This document shows, piece by piece, positions 1 through 6,431 of a stretch of 10,275 bases of DNA. The stretch is from Halomonas sp. Its GTDB lineage: Bacteria; Pseudomonadota; Gammaproteobacteria; Pseudomonadales; Halomonadaceae. A program made the translations under genes and the position numbers. The stretch spans positions 1 to 10,275 of the forward strand of contig SKVX01000154.1 of assembly GCA_007129225.1 (NCBI GenBank). Direction: 5' to 3'. Every line of letters begins with the position of its first letter. Position 1 is the first letter of the stretch. The notes under the pieces were generated by a model, which saw only the letters and a program-made list of their open reading frames with translations, had not been told where the DNA came from and ran no database searches.

Positions 1-1603
1 CCACCGTGGCCGCGGCGAAGGCGCCCAGCGCCACCGGTGGGGTGATGAAGCTGAGCATGCCCCAGTAGAGGATGAACATGTGCACGGCCATGGGGTCGAG
101 CCCGCCGCCCTGGATCAGTGCTGGCGCCAGGGCCACCGCCAGGAAGATGTAGGCGGCGGTGACGGTCATGCCGATGCCGAGCACGAAGCTGGTCAGTGCA
201 CCCATGAGCAGCAGCAGCGGCACGCTGCCTCCCGCAATGTGGATGAAGTCGTTGGCGATGGTGCCGGAGAGTCCCGTCATGGAAAGCGCACCGACCAGCA
301 TGCCGACGCCGGCCAGGATGGCGATGAGTTCGGCGAACAGCTTGGCGGCGGAGGAGAGTGCTTCCCCAAGGTCTTTGAAGCCCCAGCGGTTGTGACGGGA
401 GAACTGGTTGAGTATCAACAGCAGGGCGGTGGCGTAGAAGGGCGCCACGGCTTCCCGCTGCATCACCAGCAGCATCCATACCAGCAGGGCGAAGACGAAG
501 ATGAAGTACCAGCCCTCCTTGAGAGTCTGCCACAGCGAGGGCAGCTCCGCGGCGGGCAGGCCCTTGATATCGTGGCGGGCCGCATAGGCATCGATCTGGA
601 TGAACAGGCCGAGGAAGTAGAGGATCGATGGGATCACGGCGGCCAGGGCGACGGCGGAGTACGGCACGTCCAGGAACATCGCCATGACGAAGGCCGTGGC
701 CCCCATCACCGGGGGCATCAGCACGCCACCGGTGGAGGCGCAGGCCTCCACGCCGCCGGAAAAGGAGCGGCCCATGCCGATGCGGCGCATAGCGGGAATC
801 GACAGCACGCCGGTGGTCAGCACGTTGCTGATCACGCTGCCGCTCATCGAGCCCATCAGTCCACTGGAGAAGATCGAGACCTTGGCGGGCCCGCCGCGAA
901 CGTGGCCGAGCAGGGCGAAGGCCAGGTTGATGAAGAACTTGCCGCCTCCGCTCTTCTGCAATACCACACCGAAGACCAAAAAGCCGATGACCAGGCCGGC
1001 GAAGGCCTGCAGCGGCACCCCCATGATGCTCTCGGTGCTCATGGTGTGGTACATGGCCGTCTCCTCCAGGGTGGAGGGGAAGGCCTGGATCGGCCCAGGC
1101 ATGACATCCGCCACAAGCGGGTAGAGCGAAAACAGCGAGACGATAACGGCAATGGGCCAGCCACCGGCACGACGGGCTGCCTCCACGATAAGCAGCCACC
1201 AGGCATAGCTGGCGATGATGGCGGTATCGGGAGCGGCGAAGGCCCAGCCGCGCTCGAGGATCGACTCGGCATGGTAGACGAAGTAGCCACCGACAATCAG
1301 CGTGGCGAGGCTCAGTGCGTAGTCATACCAGGGGATAGGACGGTGCTGCAGTGACGCCTTGATCGGCCAAAGTAGATAGACCAGGGGCAGCAGCAGCGCT
1401 ACCACGGCGTAGTAGAACTGGGTCTCAAGACCCGTGACGAAGCGCAGCCAGCCCATGTTGAACAGGTAGTCCAGCGTCATCATCATCAGCACGACCGTCA
1501 CTGCGCCGGGTATCCAGCGCAGTGCGACGGGAAGCTGACGAATGTGTGTCACCTTTTCCTTGAATTGGCGCGTCGACACGTGTTGGGCGGTGGGGGTCGT
1601 CAT
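1..1603 (-). CDS. TRAP transporter fused permease (DctQM-like, TAXI-associated), 3' end cut by window
   Basis: This is the membrane component of a tripartite ATP-independent periplasmic transporter, in which the small (4-TM) and large (12-TM) subunits are fused. It should use an ion gradient to import a solute delivered by the periplasmic binding protein encoded just upstream. About 534 codons are visible from ATG at 1603; the frame stays open to the left edge, so the C-terminus is missing. Hydrophobic helices begin near residue 30 and recur throughout. Family hallmarks lie in the M-like half: RGGPAKV at 236-242, a Gly/Ser-rich stretch around 244-262, and ASTGGVLMPPVMG at 289-301, all typical of fused TRAP permeases. 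The start is preceded by only a weak ribosome-binding site; it was chosen because it gives a short polar N-terminus before the first helix. The gene lies 66 bp downstream of the binding-protein gene, in the same operon. The substrate cannot be read from sequence. Confidence 0.93.
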   Translation of the reverse strand, partial: MTTPTAQHVSTRQFKEKVTHIRQLPVALRWIPGAVTVVLMMMTLDYLFNMGWLRFVTGLETQFYYAVVALLLPLVYLLWPIKASLQHRPIPWYDYALSLATLIVGGYFVYHAESILERGWAFAAPDTAIIASYAWWLLIVEAARRAGGWPIAVIVSLFSLYPLVADVMPGPIQAFPSTLEETAMYHTMSTESIMGVPLQAFAGLVIGFLVFGVVLQKSGGGKFFINLAFALLGHVRGGPAKVSIFSSGLMGSMSGSVISNVLTTGVLSIPAMRRIGMGRSFSGGVEACASTGGVLMPPVMGATAFVMAMFLDVPYSAVALAAVIPSILYFLGLFIQIDAYAARHDIKGLPAAELPSLWQTLKEGWYFIFVFALLVWMLLVMQREAVAPFYATALLLILNQFSRHNRWGFKDLGEALSSAAKLFAELIAILAGVGMLVGALSMTGLSGTIANDFIHIAGGSVPLLLLMGALTSFVLGIGMTVTAAYIFLAVALAPALIQGGGLDPMAVHMFILYWGMLSFITPPVALGAFAAATV

Positions 1604-1626
1604 GGCGGCGTCCGTGAATCGAAGAG

Positions 1627-1645
1627 GGGGCGGCGAGGCCGCCCC
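1627..1645 (-). terminator. GC-rich hairpin between TAXI binding-protein and permease genes
   Basis: A perfect 8-bp inverted repeat with a 3-nt loop (on the minus strand GGGGCGGC-CTC-GCCGCCCC) sits in the 66-bp gap between the binding-protein stop and the permease start. On the minus strand it is followed by CTCTT and not by a proper U tract. It is therefore more likely a transcript-stabilising or partial-attenuation stem than a full terminator. Such stems commonly leave more binding-protein mRNA than permease mRNA in transporter operons. The structure is seen directly; the role is inferred. Confidence 0.55.
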
Positions 1646-1669
1646 ATGGGTCAGGCTGAGGGGCTCGAC

Positions 1670-2830
1670 TTACTTGAAGACCGGATCGAGCCCTGCATCG
1701 TTGAGTGCCTGAGCACGGGCCTGCATCCAGGCATCACGGAACTCGTTCTCATCGTCGGGGGCATCGGCAAGGAAACCGTCCCAAGTGGCCATGAGCAGCT
1801 CCTGGCGCTCCACCAGCGCGTCCTGGTGTGCCTGCATCTCATCTGTCCAGACGCCAATTTCGTCGTAGTACGCTACGACCGCATCGTGAAATGGTACGAC
1901 CCACTGCAGATCCTGGAACTCGAAGGCATAGCCTACGGCTCCCGGTGCCGCATCCTTGTAATCATCGTAGTTGTCCTGGAGGGCCTTGATCAGGCCATGG
2001 GCCACCTTGTCGTCCAGGTCGCGGTTGGCGACCACGATGGGGTAGGGATAGCTGGCACTGGGCACGGGGTTGTCGGCACTGACGTCGCCTGCGCCGGCTG
2101 TGACCTCATGGGGGCGGAAGTAGGGCGCTACCGCCATCATGCGCTCCCAGCCCTCGGCATCGTCCGGGTCCAGCACCGGCCAGCTGATGCCGCGCGGGCT
2201 GCTGGCCAGCTGCTGTGCGGGAGGCGTGACGGTGGTGGTAAAGGAAGCATCCACATTGCCGGCAATGATGCCGTCGAAGGAGCGCGAATAGCCGGGGTAA
2301 TCGACCCGTTCCACGTCGTCCCAGGTGAGGCCACCGAAGGCCAGATAGGCTTCCGTGCCCTTGTTCAGAGCATCGTCACCGCGGATGTAGGCGATCCGCT
2401 TGCCTTTCAGGTCGGCCGGGGTTTCCACGTCGAGATCCCCCGCTACCGCCAGCGACAGGCCGAAGGAAGCCGTGGAAGTGGTGATCACCCGAATCGGCTG
2501 GGGGCCCCAGTCGCGGTCGGCGAACATCATGACGCCTTCTGCACCGTAGTAGCTGGCAATGCCACAGGCACAGAGGTCGACGCGACCCTGCTTGAGCGGG
2601 GTCATGCGGGAGACATCGTTGTCACCCGGCAGGATGCGAACCGAGGTGCCGTATTGGTTCTGCAGCATGTTGCCGATGGCGACGGCCTGGGCGTAACCGC
2701 TGGAATTGGTGCCGTAGGCGGTCCATGCCATGGTCCCCGGCAGATCCACCTCGGTGGCTTGGGTAACGCCGGCAGCCAGTAGCGAGAGCGGCAAGGCGGC
2801 GGTGATGAGTGAGCGGGAGAGCTGGCGCAT
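1670..2830 (-). CDS. TAXI family TRAP transporter solute-binding protein
   Basis: This is a periplasmic substrate-binding protein of the TAXI type (TRAP-associated extracytoplasmic immunogenic protein), 386 aa. It captures a solute and delivers it to the fused permease encoded downstream. Residues 1-25 form a Sec signal peptide (basic MRQLSR start, hydrophobic core, likely cleavage after VTQA). The mature chain shows the TAXI arrangement: an early AYG/SGYAQA segment (38-50), a central DLKGKRIAY segment (140-149) and GYSRSFDGIIAGNVDA (180-195), which resembles the family's ligand-cleft and dimer regions. The C-terminal third is notably acidic, fitting a salt-tolerant host. The only two cysteines form a CAC pair at 87-89. 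The start is supported by GGAG seven bases upstream. It is first gene of the operon, with a good promoter upstream. Ligand unknown; dicarboxylates or glutamate are common for the family, but nothing here decides. Confidence 0.93.
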   Translation of the reverse strand: MRQLSRSLITAALPLSLLAAGVTQATEVDLPGTMAWTAYGTNSSGYAQAVAIGNMLQNQYGTSVRILPGDNDVSRMTPLKQGRVDLCACGIASYYGAEGVMMFADRDWGPQPIRVITTSTASFGLSLAVAGDLDVETPADLKGKRIAYIRGDDALNKGTEAYLAFGGLTWDDVERVDYPGYSRSFDGIIAGNVDASFTTTVTPPAQQLASSPRGISWPVLDPDDAEGWERMMAVAPYFRPHEVTAGAGDVSADNPVPSASYPYPIVVANRDLDDKVAHGLIKALQDNYDDYKDAAPGAVGYAFEFQDLQWVVPFHDAVVAYYDEIGVWTDEMQAHQDALVERQELLMATWDGFLADAPDDENEFRDAWMQARAQALNDAGLDPVFK

Positions 2831-2901
2831 AAGGCGACTCCATTGGTAAAAAATGCGGTTGTTGTTTTGCTATGCGGTATTTGATTCCGAAACCGAAGTC
2901 G

Positions 2902-2931
2902 ATACTAGATAAGGCAGTGACGCGGTGTCAA
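2902..2931 (-). promoter_or_regulatory. Predicted sigma-70 promoter of the TRAP operon
   Basis: Read on the minus strand, a perfect -35 box TTGACA (2931-2926) is followed after 18 bp by TAGTAT (2907-2902), which matches the -10 consensus at four of six positions. Transcription would begin near 2895, giving a leader of about 65 nt before the binding-protein start at 2830. The leader is A/T-richer than its surroundings and carries the GGAG ribosome-binding site. Prediction rests on sequence match only. Confidence 0.6.
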
Positions 2932-3035
2932 CGCATGCTTGTGCTTGCCTTGGGGCCTCGCCGTCCGCTTGGCGGAACGCAGGCGTCAACCGGTTGATAA
3001 ATCACCGGAAGGGGAATAGAGCTTGATGCGGAAAG

Positions 3036-3062
3036 GGTCGCGAAAAATGGGAAGATGCGACC
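3036..3062 (-). terminator. Weak inverted repeat downstream of the SulP gene
   Basis: GGTCGC (3036-3041) and GCGACC (3057-3062) are perfect 6-bp complements separated by 15 bp, lying 47-73 bases beyond the SulP stop codon. On the minus strand the right side runs into CTTTCC, with no real U tract. A second imperfect repeat lies at 2990-3008 (CCGG-T-TGA / TCA-CCGG). Either could contribute to ending the SulP transcript before the TRAP promoter, but neither is a convincing intrinsic terminator. Nothing else was recognised in the 2932-3108 gap. Confidence 0.22.
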
Positions 3063-3108
3063 AAGGTATAGTCGTCTCCCGTGTCAGGAGGTAGTCGTTA
3101 CCGCGCTG

Positions 3109-4827
3109 TCACTTGGAATCGAAGGGGCGTGACAGTTCGCGCCAGGCTGCATAGGTGCTGAGGAATACCCGGCCGGTCATGTCGTCGAGAAAGTCGCTGC
3201 GCTTCAGCTGATCCATGACCGGCCCCTTCACTTCGGCCAGATGCAGCGTCACCCTCGAGTCGGAGAGCCGCCCGTTGATGGCGTCGAGGCTCTCCAGAGC
3301 GGAGGCGTCGATCAGATTGACCGCCGAGCAGATAAGCACGACATGCTCGAGCTCGGGATGGGTGGCGACCAGGTCGTAGACGGTGTCCTCCAGGTAGCGG
3401 GCATTGGCGAAGTAAAGGCTTTCATCGATACGCAGCAGGGCCAGGTGGCTGACGGTCTCGGTGTCGTGACGCTCGACGTTGCGAAAGTGTTCGGTCTCCG
3501 GAATGCGGCCCACCAATGCACTGTGGGGGCGGCTGGTGCGATAGAGGAACAGCCCGATGGAGAGTGCGACACCGCTGATGATCCCGGCCTCAACCCCTTC
3601 CACCAGGGTCAACAGGATGGTCAGTGCCATGGCGGAGAAGTCGCTGCGGGAGTAGCGCCAGGTCTGACGGATCATGGGAATGTCTACCAGGGTCAGGATG
3701 GCCACGGTGATGGTGGCGGCCAGCGTGGCGATGGGCAGGTGGTAGAGGGCCGGGGTGAAGTAAAGCGTGACTGCGCCGATGCCGATGGCGGCAAAAAAGC
3801 CGGCAAGCGGTGTGCGGGCTCCTGCATCATAGTTGATCACCGTGCGCGAAAGCCCCCCGGTGACGGGCATGCCGGCAGAGAAGGCCGCTGCCAGGTTGGC
3901 CCCGCCGAGCCCGATCAGTTCCTGGTTGGGGGAGATGCGTTCACGCCGCCTGGCGGCGAGCATCTGCCCCATCGAGATGGACTCCACAAAGCCCACCAAG
4001 CTGATGAGAAAGGCAGGAATCAACAGGGCCCGCCATAGAGTCCCATCGTAGCCGGGAATCGTCAGGGGGGGCAGCCCACGGGGAATGTCGCCGATGACGG
4101 CCACACCCTGTTCCGCAAGGTCGAAACGCCAGGTGATCCAGGTGGTCACCACCACGGCGAGAACGGGGCCTCCCCGGGTGATCAGGTCGGCCAGGTTGCC
4201 GGGCAGGCCGAGTCCATGCAGCGCTCGCTTGCCGCGAAGGCGAAGCAGGATCAGGAATAGAAGACATCCGCTGCCCATGGCCAGGGTCGGCAGGTGGGCT
4301 TGCGGCAGTCCGGCGGCAAGCTCCGATATCCTTGGCAACAGCGCCGTGGAAGTGGCCTCGATTCCCAGCAGGTGGCCGGCCTGGCTGGCTGCGATCAGGA
4401 TGCCGGAAGCGGACAGGAAGCCGGCTATCACCGGGTGGCTCAGGAAGTTGGTCAGGAAGCCCATGCGCAGGGCACCCATGATGACCAGCATCAGCCCGGA
4501 AAGCAGCGACAACACCAGAGCGGCCTGGAGATACGCCGCACTGCCGGGTGCGGCGACCCCGCTCAGGGCCGCCCCTGTCATCAGGGCAATGATAGCAACA
4601 GGGCCCACGGCAAGCGTACGGCTGGTGCCCAGCAGCGTATAGGCCAATAGCGGGAGCAGGCTTGCGTAGAGACCCACCACCGGCGGCAGGCCGGCAAGGA
4701 TGGCGTAGGCCAAGGACTGCGGTATCACCATCATGGTGACGATTGCACCGGCCAATAGGTCGGCGCCGCACAGCCGGCGGTTATAGTGGGGCAGCCATGT
4801 CAGTATCGGCAGATAGCGCTTGAGCAT
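3109..4827 (-). CDS. SulP family inorganic anion (probably sulfate) permease with STAS domain
   Basis: This is an inner-membrane anion transporter of the SulP/SLC26 family, 572 aa, a full length for the bacterial family. The N-terminus carries the family signature: DLLAGAIV (23-30), IPQSLAYAILAGLPPVVGLY (35-54), and GTSRTLAVGPVA (67-78). FVESISMGQMLA (280-291) and AGMPVTGGLSRTV (318-330) are the later conserved transport-domain motifs. Membrane segments continue to about residue 428. The RPHSALVGRIPET linker (433-445) then leads into a cytoplasmic STAS domain (about 455-565) with its core LIDASALESL (505-514). Family members carry sulfate, bicarbonate or other anions. Sulfate is favoured here because the gene is divergent from a sulfide-incorporating enzyme gene, but that is context and not proof. 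ATG at 4827 puts the signature at the usual distance from the N-terminus and has a GAAGAG ribosome-binding site. Only weak hairpins follow the stop. Confidence 0.93.
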   Translation of the reverse strand: MLKRYLPILTWLPHYNRRLCGADLLAGAIVTMMVIPQSLAYAILAGLPPVVGLYASLLPLLAYTLLGTSRTLAVGPVAIIALMTGAALSGVAAPGSAAYLQAALVLSLLSGLMLVIMGALRMGFLTNFLSHPVIAGFLSASGILIAASQAGHLLGIEATSTALLPRISELAAGLPQAHLPTLAMGSGCLLFLILLRLRGKRALHGLGLPGNLADLITRGGPVLAVVVTTWITWRFDLAEQGVAVIGDIPRGLPPLTIPGYDGTLWRALLIPAFLISLVGFVESISMGQMLAARRRERISPNQELIGLGGANLAAAFSAGMPVTGGLSRTVINYDAGARTPLAGFFAAIGIGAVTLYFTPALYHLPIATLAATITVAILTLVDIPMIRQTWRYSRSDFSAMALTILLTLVEGVEAGIISGVALSIGLFLYRTSRPHSALVGRIPETEHFRNVERHDTETVSHLALLRIDESLYFANARYLEDTVYDLVATHPELEHVVLICSAVNLIDASALESLDAINGRLSDSRVTLHLAEVKGPVMDQLKRSDFLDDMTGRVFLSTYAAWRELSRPFDSK

Positions 4828-4965
4828 CCGTTCTCTTCGAGGTTGGGTGTCGGGGCCGGCAGCAGGGCGTAGGGCACCAGACTAAACGATATTGGTGCAA
4901 GGGTTGAGAGTTGGTTAGCATCAGGTGAACTACTTAACCGTTTCTTCCATCCATCAGGACCTGCC
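4828..4965. promoter_or_regulatory. Divergent intergenic region between SulP gene and metY
   Basis: This 138-bp gap must hold the start signals for both divergent genes. It contains a relatively A/T-rich core (about 4880-4945). The metY ribosome-binding site is AGGA six bases before the ATG. I found no promoter close to consensus on either strand. The short repeat GGTTA (4913-4917) and TAACC (4935-4939), spaced by 17 bp, is the only dyad-like element noticed. No MetJ-type box or complete MetR-type palindrome was seen. Confidence 0.4.
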
Positions 4966-6240
4966 ATGAAGCCCGAAACCATTGCCCTGCACCACGGCTA
5001 TTCCCCCGACGACCAGCACGCCGTGGCCGTTCCTATCCACCAGACGACCTCGTTTTCCTTCGACAGCGCGCAGCATGCCGCCGACCTGTTTGACCTCAAG
5101 GTGGAGGGGAACATCTATTCGCGCATCATGAATCCCACCTGTGCGGTGCTGGAGCAGCGCGTAGCCGCACTGGAGGGCGGTATCGCCGGCCTGGCGGTGG
5201 CCTCCGGCATGGCGGCGATCACCTATGCCATCCAGACCATCGCCGAGGCCGGTGACAATATCGTCTCCATCAGCGAGCTGTATGGCGGCACTTACAACCT
5301 GTTTGCGCACACCTTGCCGCGACAGGGCATCGAAGTGCGCTTCGCCGACAAGGATGACATCGCGGGCATCGAGTCGTTGATCGATGCGCGCACCAAGGCC
5401 GTTTTCTGCGAAAGCGTCGGCAACCCCTCGGGCAGCGTGGTCGACATGGTGAAGCTGGCGGAGGCCGCCCACCGCCATGGTGTGCCGGTGATCGTCGACA
5501 ATACCGTGCCCACGCCCTTCCTGTGGCGGCCGATCGAGCACGGGGCGGATATCGTCATTCATTCGGCTACCAAGTACATCGGCGGCCATGGCACCACGGT
5601 GGGTGGTGTCATCGTCGACTCCGGCAAGTTTCCCTGGGCCGACCATGCGCAGCGTTTTCCGCTGCTCAACGAGCCCGACGTCTCCTACCATGGGGTGAGC
5701 TATACCCGTGACGTGGGCGAAGCCGCCTTCATCGCACGCGCCCGGGTGGTGCCGCTGCGCAATATGGGCGCGGCACTTTCGGCACAGGCCGCCTGGAATC
5801 TGCTGCAGGGGCTGGAGACGTTGTCGTTGCGGATCGAGCGTATCTGCGCCAACGCACGCAAGGTAGCCGAGTACCTTGAGGGGCATCCGGCGGTCAACTG
5901 GGTCCAGTATGCCGGCCTTCCCGGTCACAAGGATCACGAACTGGCCCAGCGTTACATGAACGGCCAGGCCTCGGGCATCCTCAGTTTCGGTATCCAGGGC
6001 GGTCGCGAGGCGGGAGCCCGGTTCTACGATGCACTTGGGATGATCCTGCGACTGGTCAATATCGGCGACGCCAAGACCTGCTCGTCGATCCCCGCCTCGA
6101 CCACCCACCGACAGCTCAATGATGATGAACTCAAGGCGGCGGGAGTGACCGCGGACATGGTGAGGTTGTCGATTGGTATCGAGCATGTCGATGACATTAT
6201 TGCCGACCTGGAACAGGCGCTTTCCGCCAGCCAGGCATGA
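4966..6240 (+). CDS. metY: O-acetylhomoserine sulfhydrylase (O-acetylhomoserine aminocarboxypropyltransferase), PLP-dependent
   Basis: This cytoplasmic enzyme of the Cys/Met-metabolism PLP family joins sulfide to O-acetylhomoserine to give homocysteine, the direct sulfhydrylation route to methionine. The protein has 424 aa, matching MetY (about 425-430 aa) and longer than most MetB/MetC/MetZ proteins. Visible features are PIHQTTSF (23-30), the phosphate-binding YSRIMNPT (51-58), SGMAAI (80-85) at the cofactor cradle, VDNT with the pyridine-contacting Asp178, and SATKYIGGHGTTVGG (200-214) with Schiff-base Lys203. SSIPASTTH, close to the usual SLxxHPASTTH substrate-carboxylate motif, lies near residue 377. 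ATG at 4966 has AGGA six bases upstream. The gene is divergent from the SulP permease gene, suggesting a shared role in sulfur supply, and is followed by a terminator hairpin. A cystathionine gamma-synthase-like activity cannot be fully excluded, but the length and lysine-region motif favour MetY. Confidence 0.93.
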   Translation: MKPETIALHHGYSPDDQHAVAVPIHQTTSFSFDSAQHAADLFDLKVEGNIYSRIMNPTCAVLEQRVAALEGGIAGLAVASGMAAITYAIQTIAEAGDNIVSISELYGGTYNLFAHTLPRQGIEVRFADKDDIAGIESLIDARTKAVFCESVGNPSGSVVDMVKLAEAAHRHGVPVIVDNTVPTPFLWRPIEHGADIVIHSATKYIGGHGTTVGGVIVDSGKFPWADHAQRFPLLNEPDVSYHGVSYTRDVGEAAFIARARVVPLRNMGAALSAQAAWNLLQGLETLSLRIERICANARKVAEYLEGHPAVNWVQYAGLPGHKDHELAQRYMNGQASGILSFGIQGGREAGARFYDALGMILRLVNIGDAKTCSSIPASTTHRQLNDDELKAAGVTADMVRLSIGIEHVDDIIADLEQALSASQA

Positions 6241-6248
6241 CGTCATGG

Positions 6249-6272
6249 GCCGCCCCTTCCTGGGGTGGCTTT
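6249..6272 (+). terminator. Probable intrinsic terminator of metY
   Basis: GCCGCCCC (6249-6256) pairs with GGGGTGGC (6262-6269) to form an 8-bp stem with one G-U pair and a 5-nt loop, nine bases after the metY stop. It is followed by TTTAACTG, a short and imperfect U tract. The position and strong stem support termination of the metY transcript. Confidence 0.65.
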
Positions 6273-6341
6273 AACTGATGTTCTTACGCCTGCTGAGATA
6301 CCCCTGCCTTGTCGGCTGATTTTTCAGTAACTTTAGTTCTG

Positions 6342-6362
6342 CTTTGGTCTCTCAGGCCAAAG
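6342..6362. repeat. Inverted repeat upstream of the chemoreceptor gene
   Basis: CTTTGG (6342-6347) and CCAAAG (6357-6362) form a perfect 6-bp dyad with a 9-bp spacer, 70-90 bp before the chemoreceptor start. It lies in the 191-bp gap after the metY terminator, where that gene's promoter must be. No clear sigma-70 or flagellar sigma-28 promoter was recognised. The dyad could be an operator or a chance hairpin. Confidence 0.3.
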
Positions 6363-6431
6363 TGGTGATGCTAATGACACATGCAAGACGCTACTCTCTG
6401 GATACTTCCAATAACAAAGAGATAAGGCGTC

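Noticed and set aside
80..1354. 424-codon open frame on the plus strand opposite the TRAP permease
   Set aside because: The product is a His/Gly/Asp/Gln-rich low-complexity chain with no recognisable domain. It mirrors the strongly conserved permease on the minus strand, as expected for antisense frames in GC-rich genes.
1544..2782. 412-codon plus-strand frame opposite the TAXI binding-protein gene
   Set aside because: It spans almost the whole real gene but has no signal, domain or ribosome-binding site support. The minus-strand protein has a signal peptide and clear family motifs.
2955..2980. Short TCCGC-TTG-GCGGA hairpin in the gap upstream of the TRAP promoter
   Set aside because: The stem is only 5 bp with mismatched flanks and no U tract. 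It is too weak to call a terminator.
1..6240. Idea that the TRAP transporter, SulP and MetY form one dedicated sulfur-compound system
   Set aside because: The TRAP operon has its own promoter and is separated from SulP by 278 bp, and nothing in the TAXI protein points to a sulfur ligand. Proximity alone is not enough.
4954..6246. 430-codon minus-strand frame covering all of metY
   Set aside because: It is striking in length but is composed of His/Asp/Gly/Arg-rich sequence without any known fold, while the plus strand encodes a textbook MetY. It is explained by codon bias.
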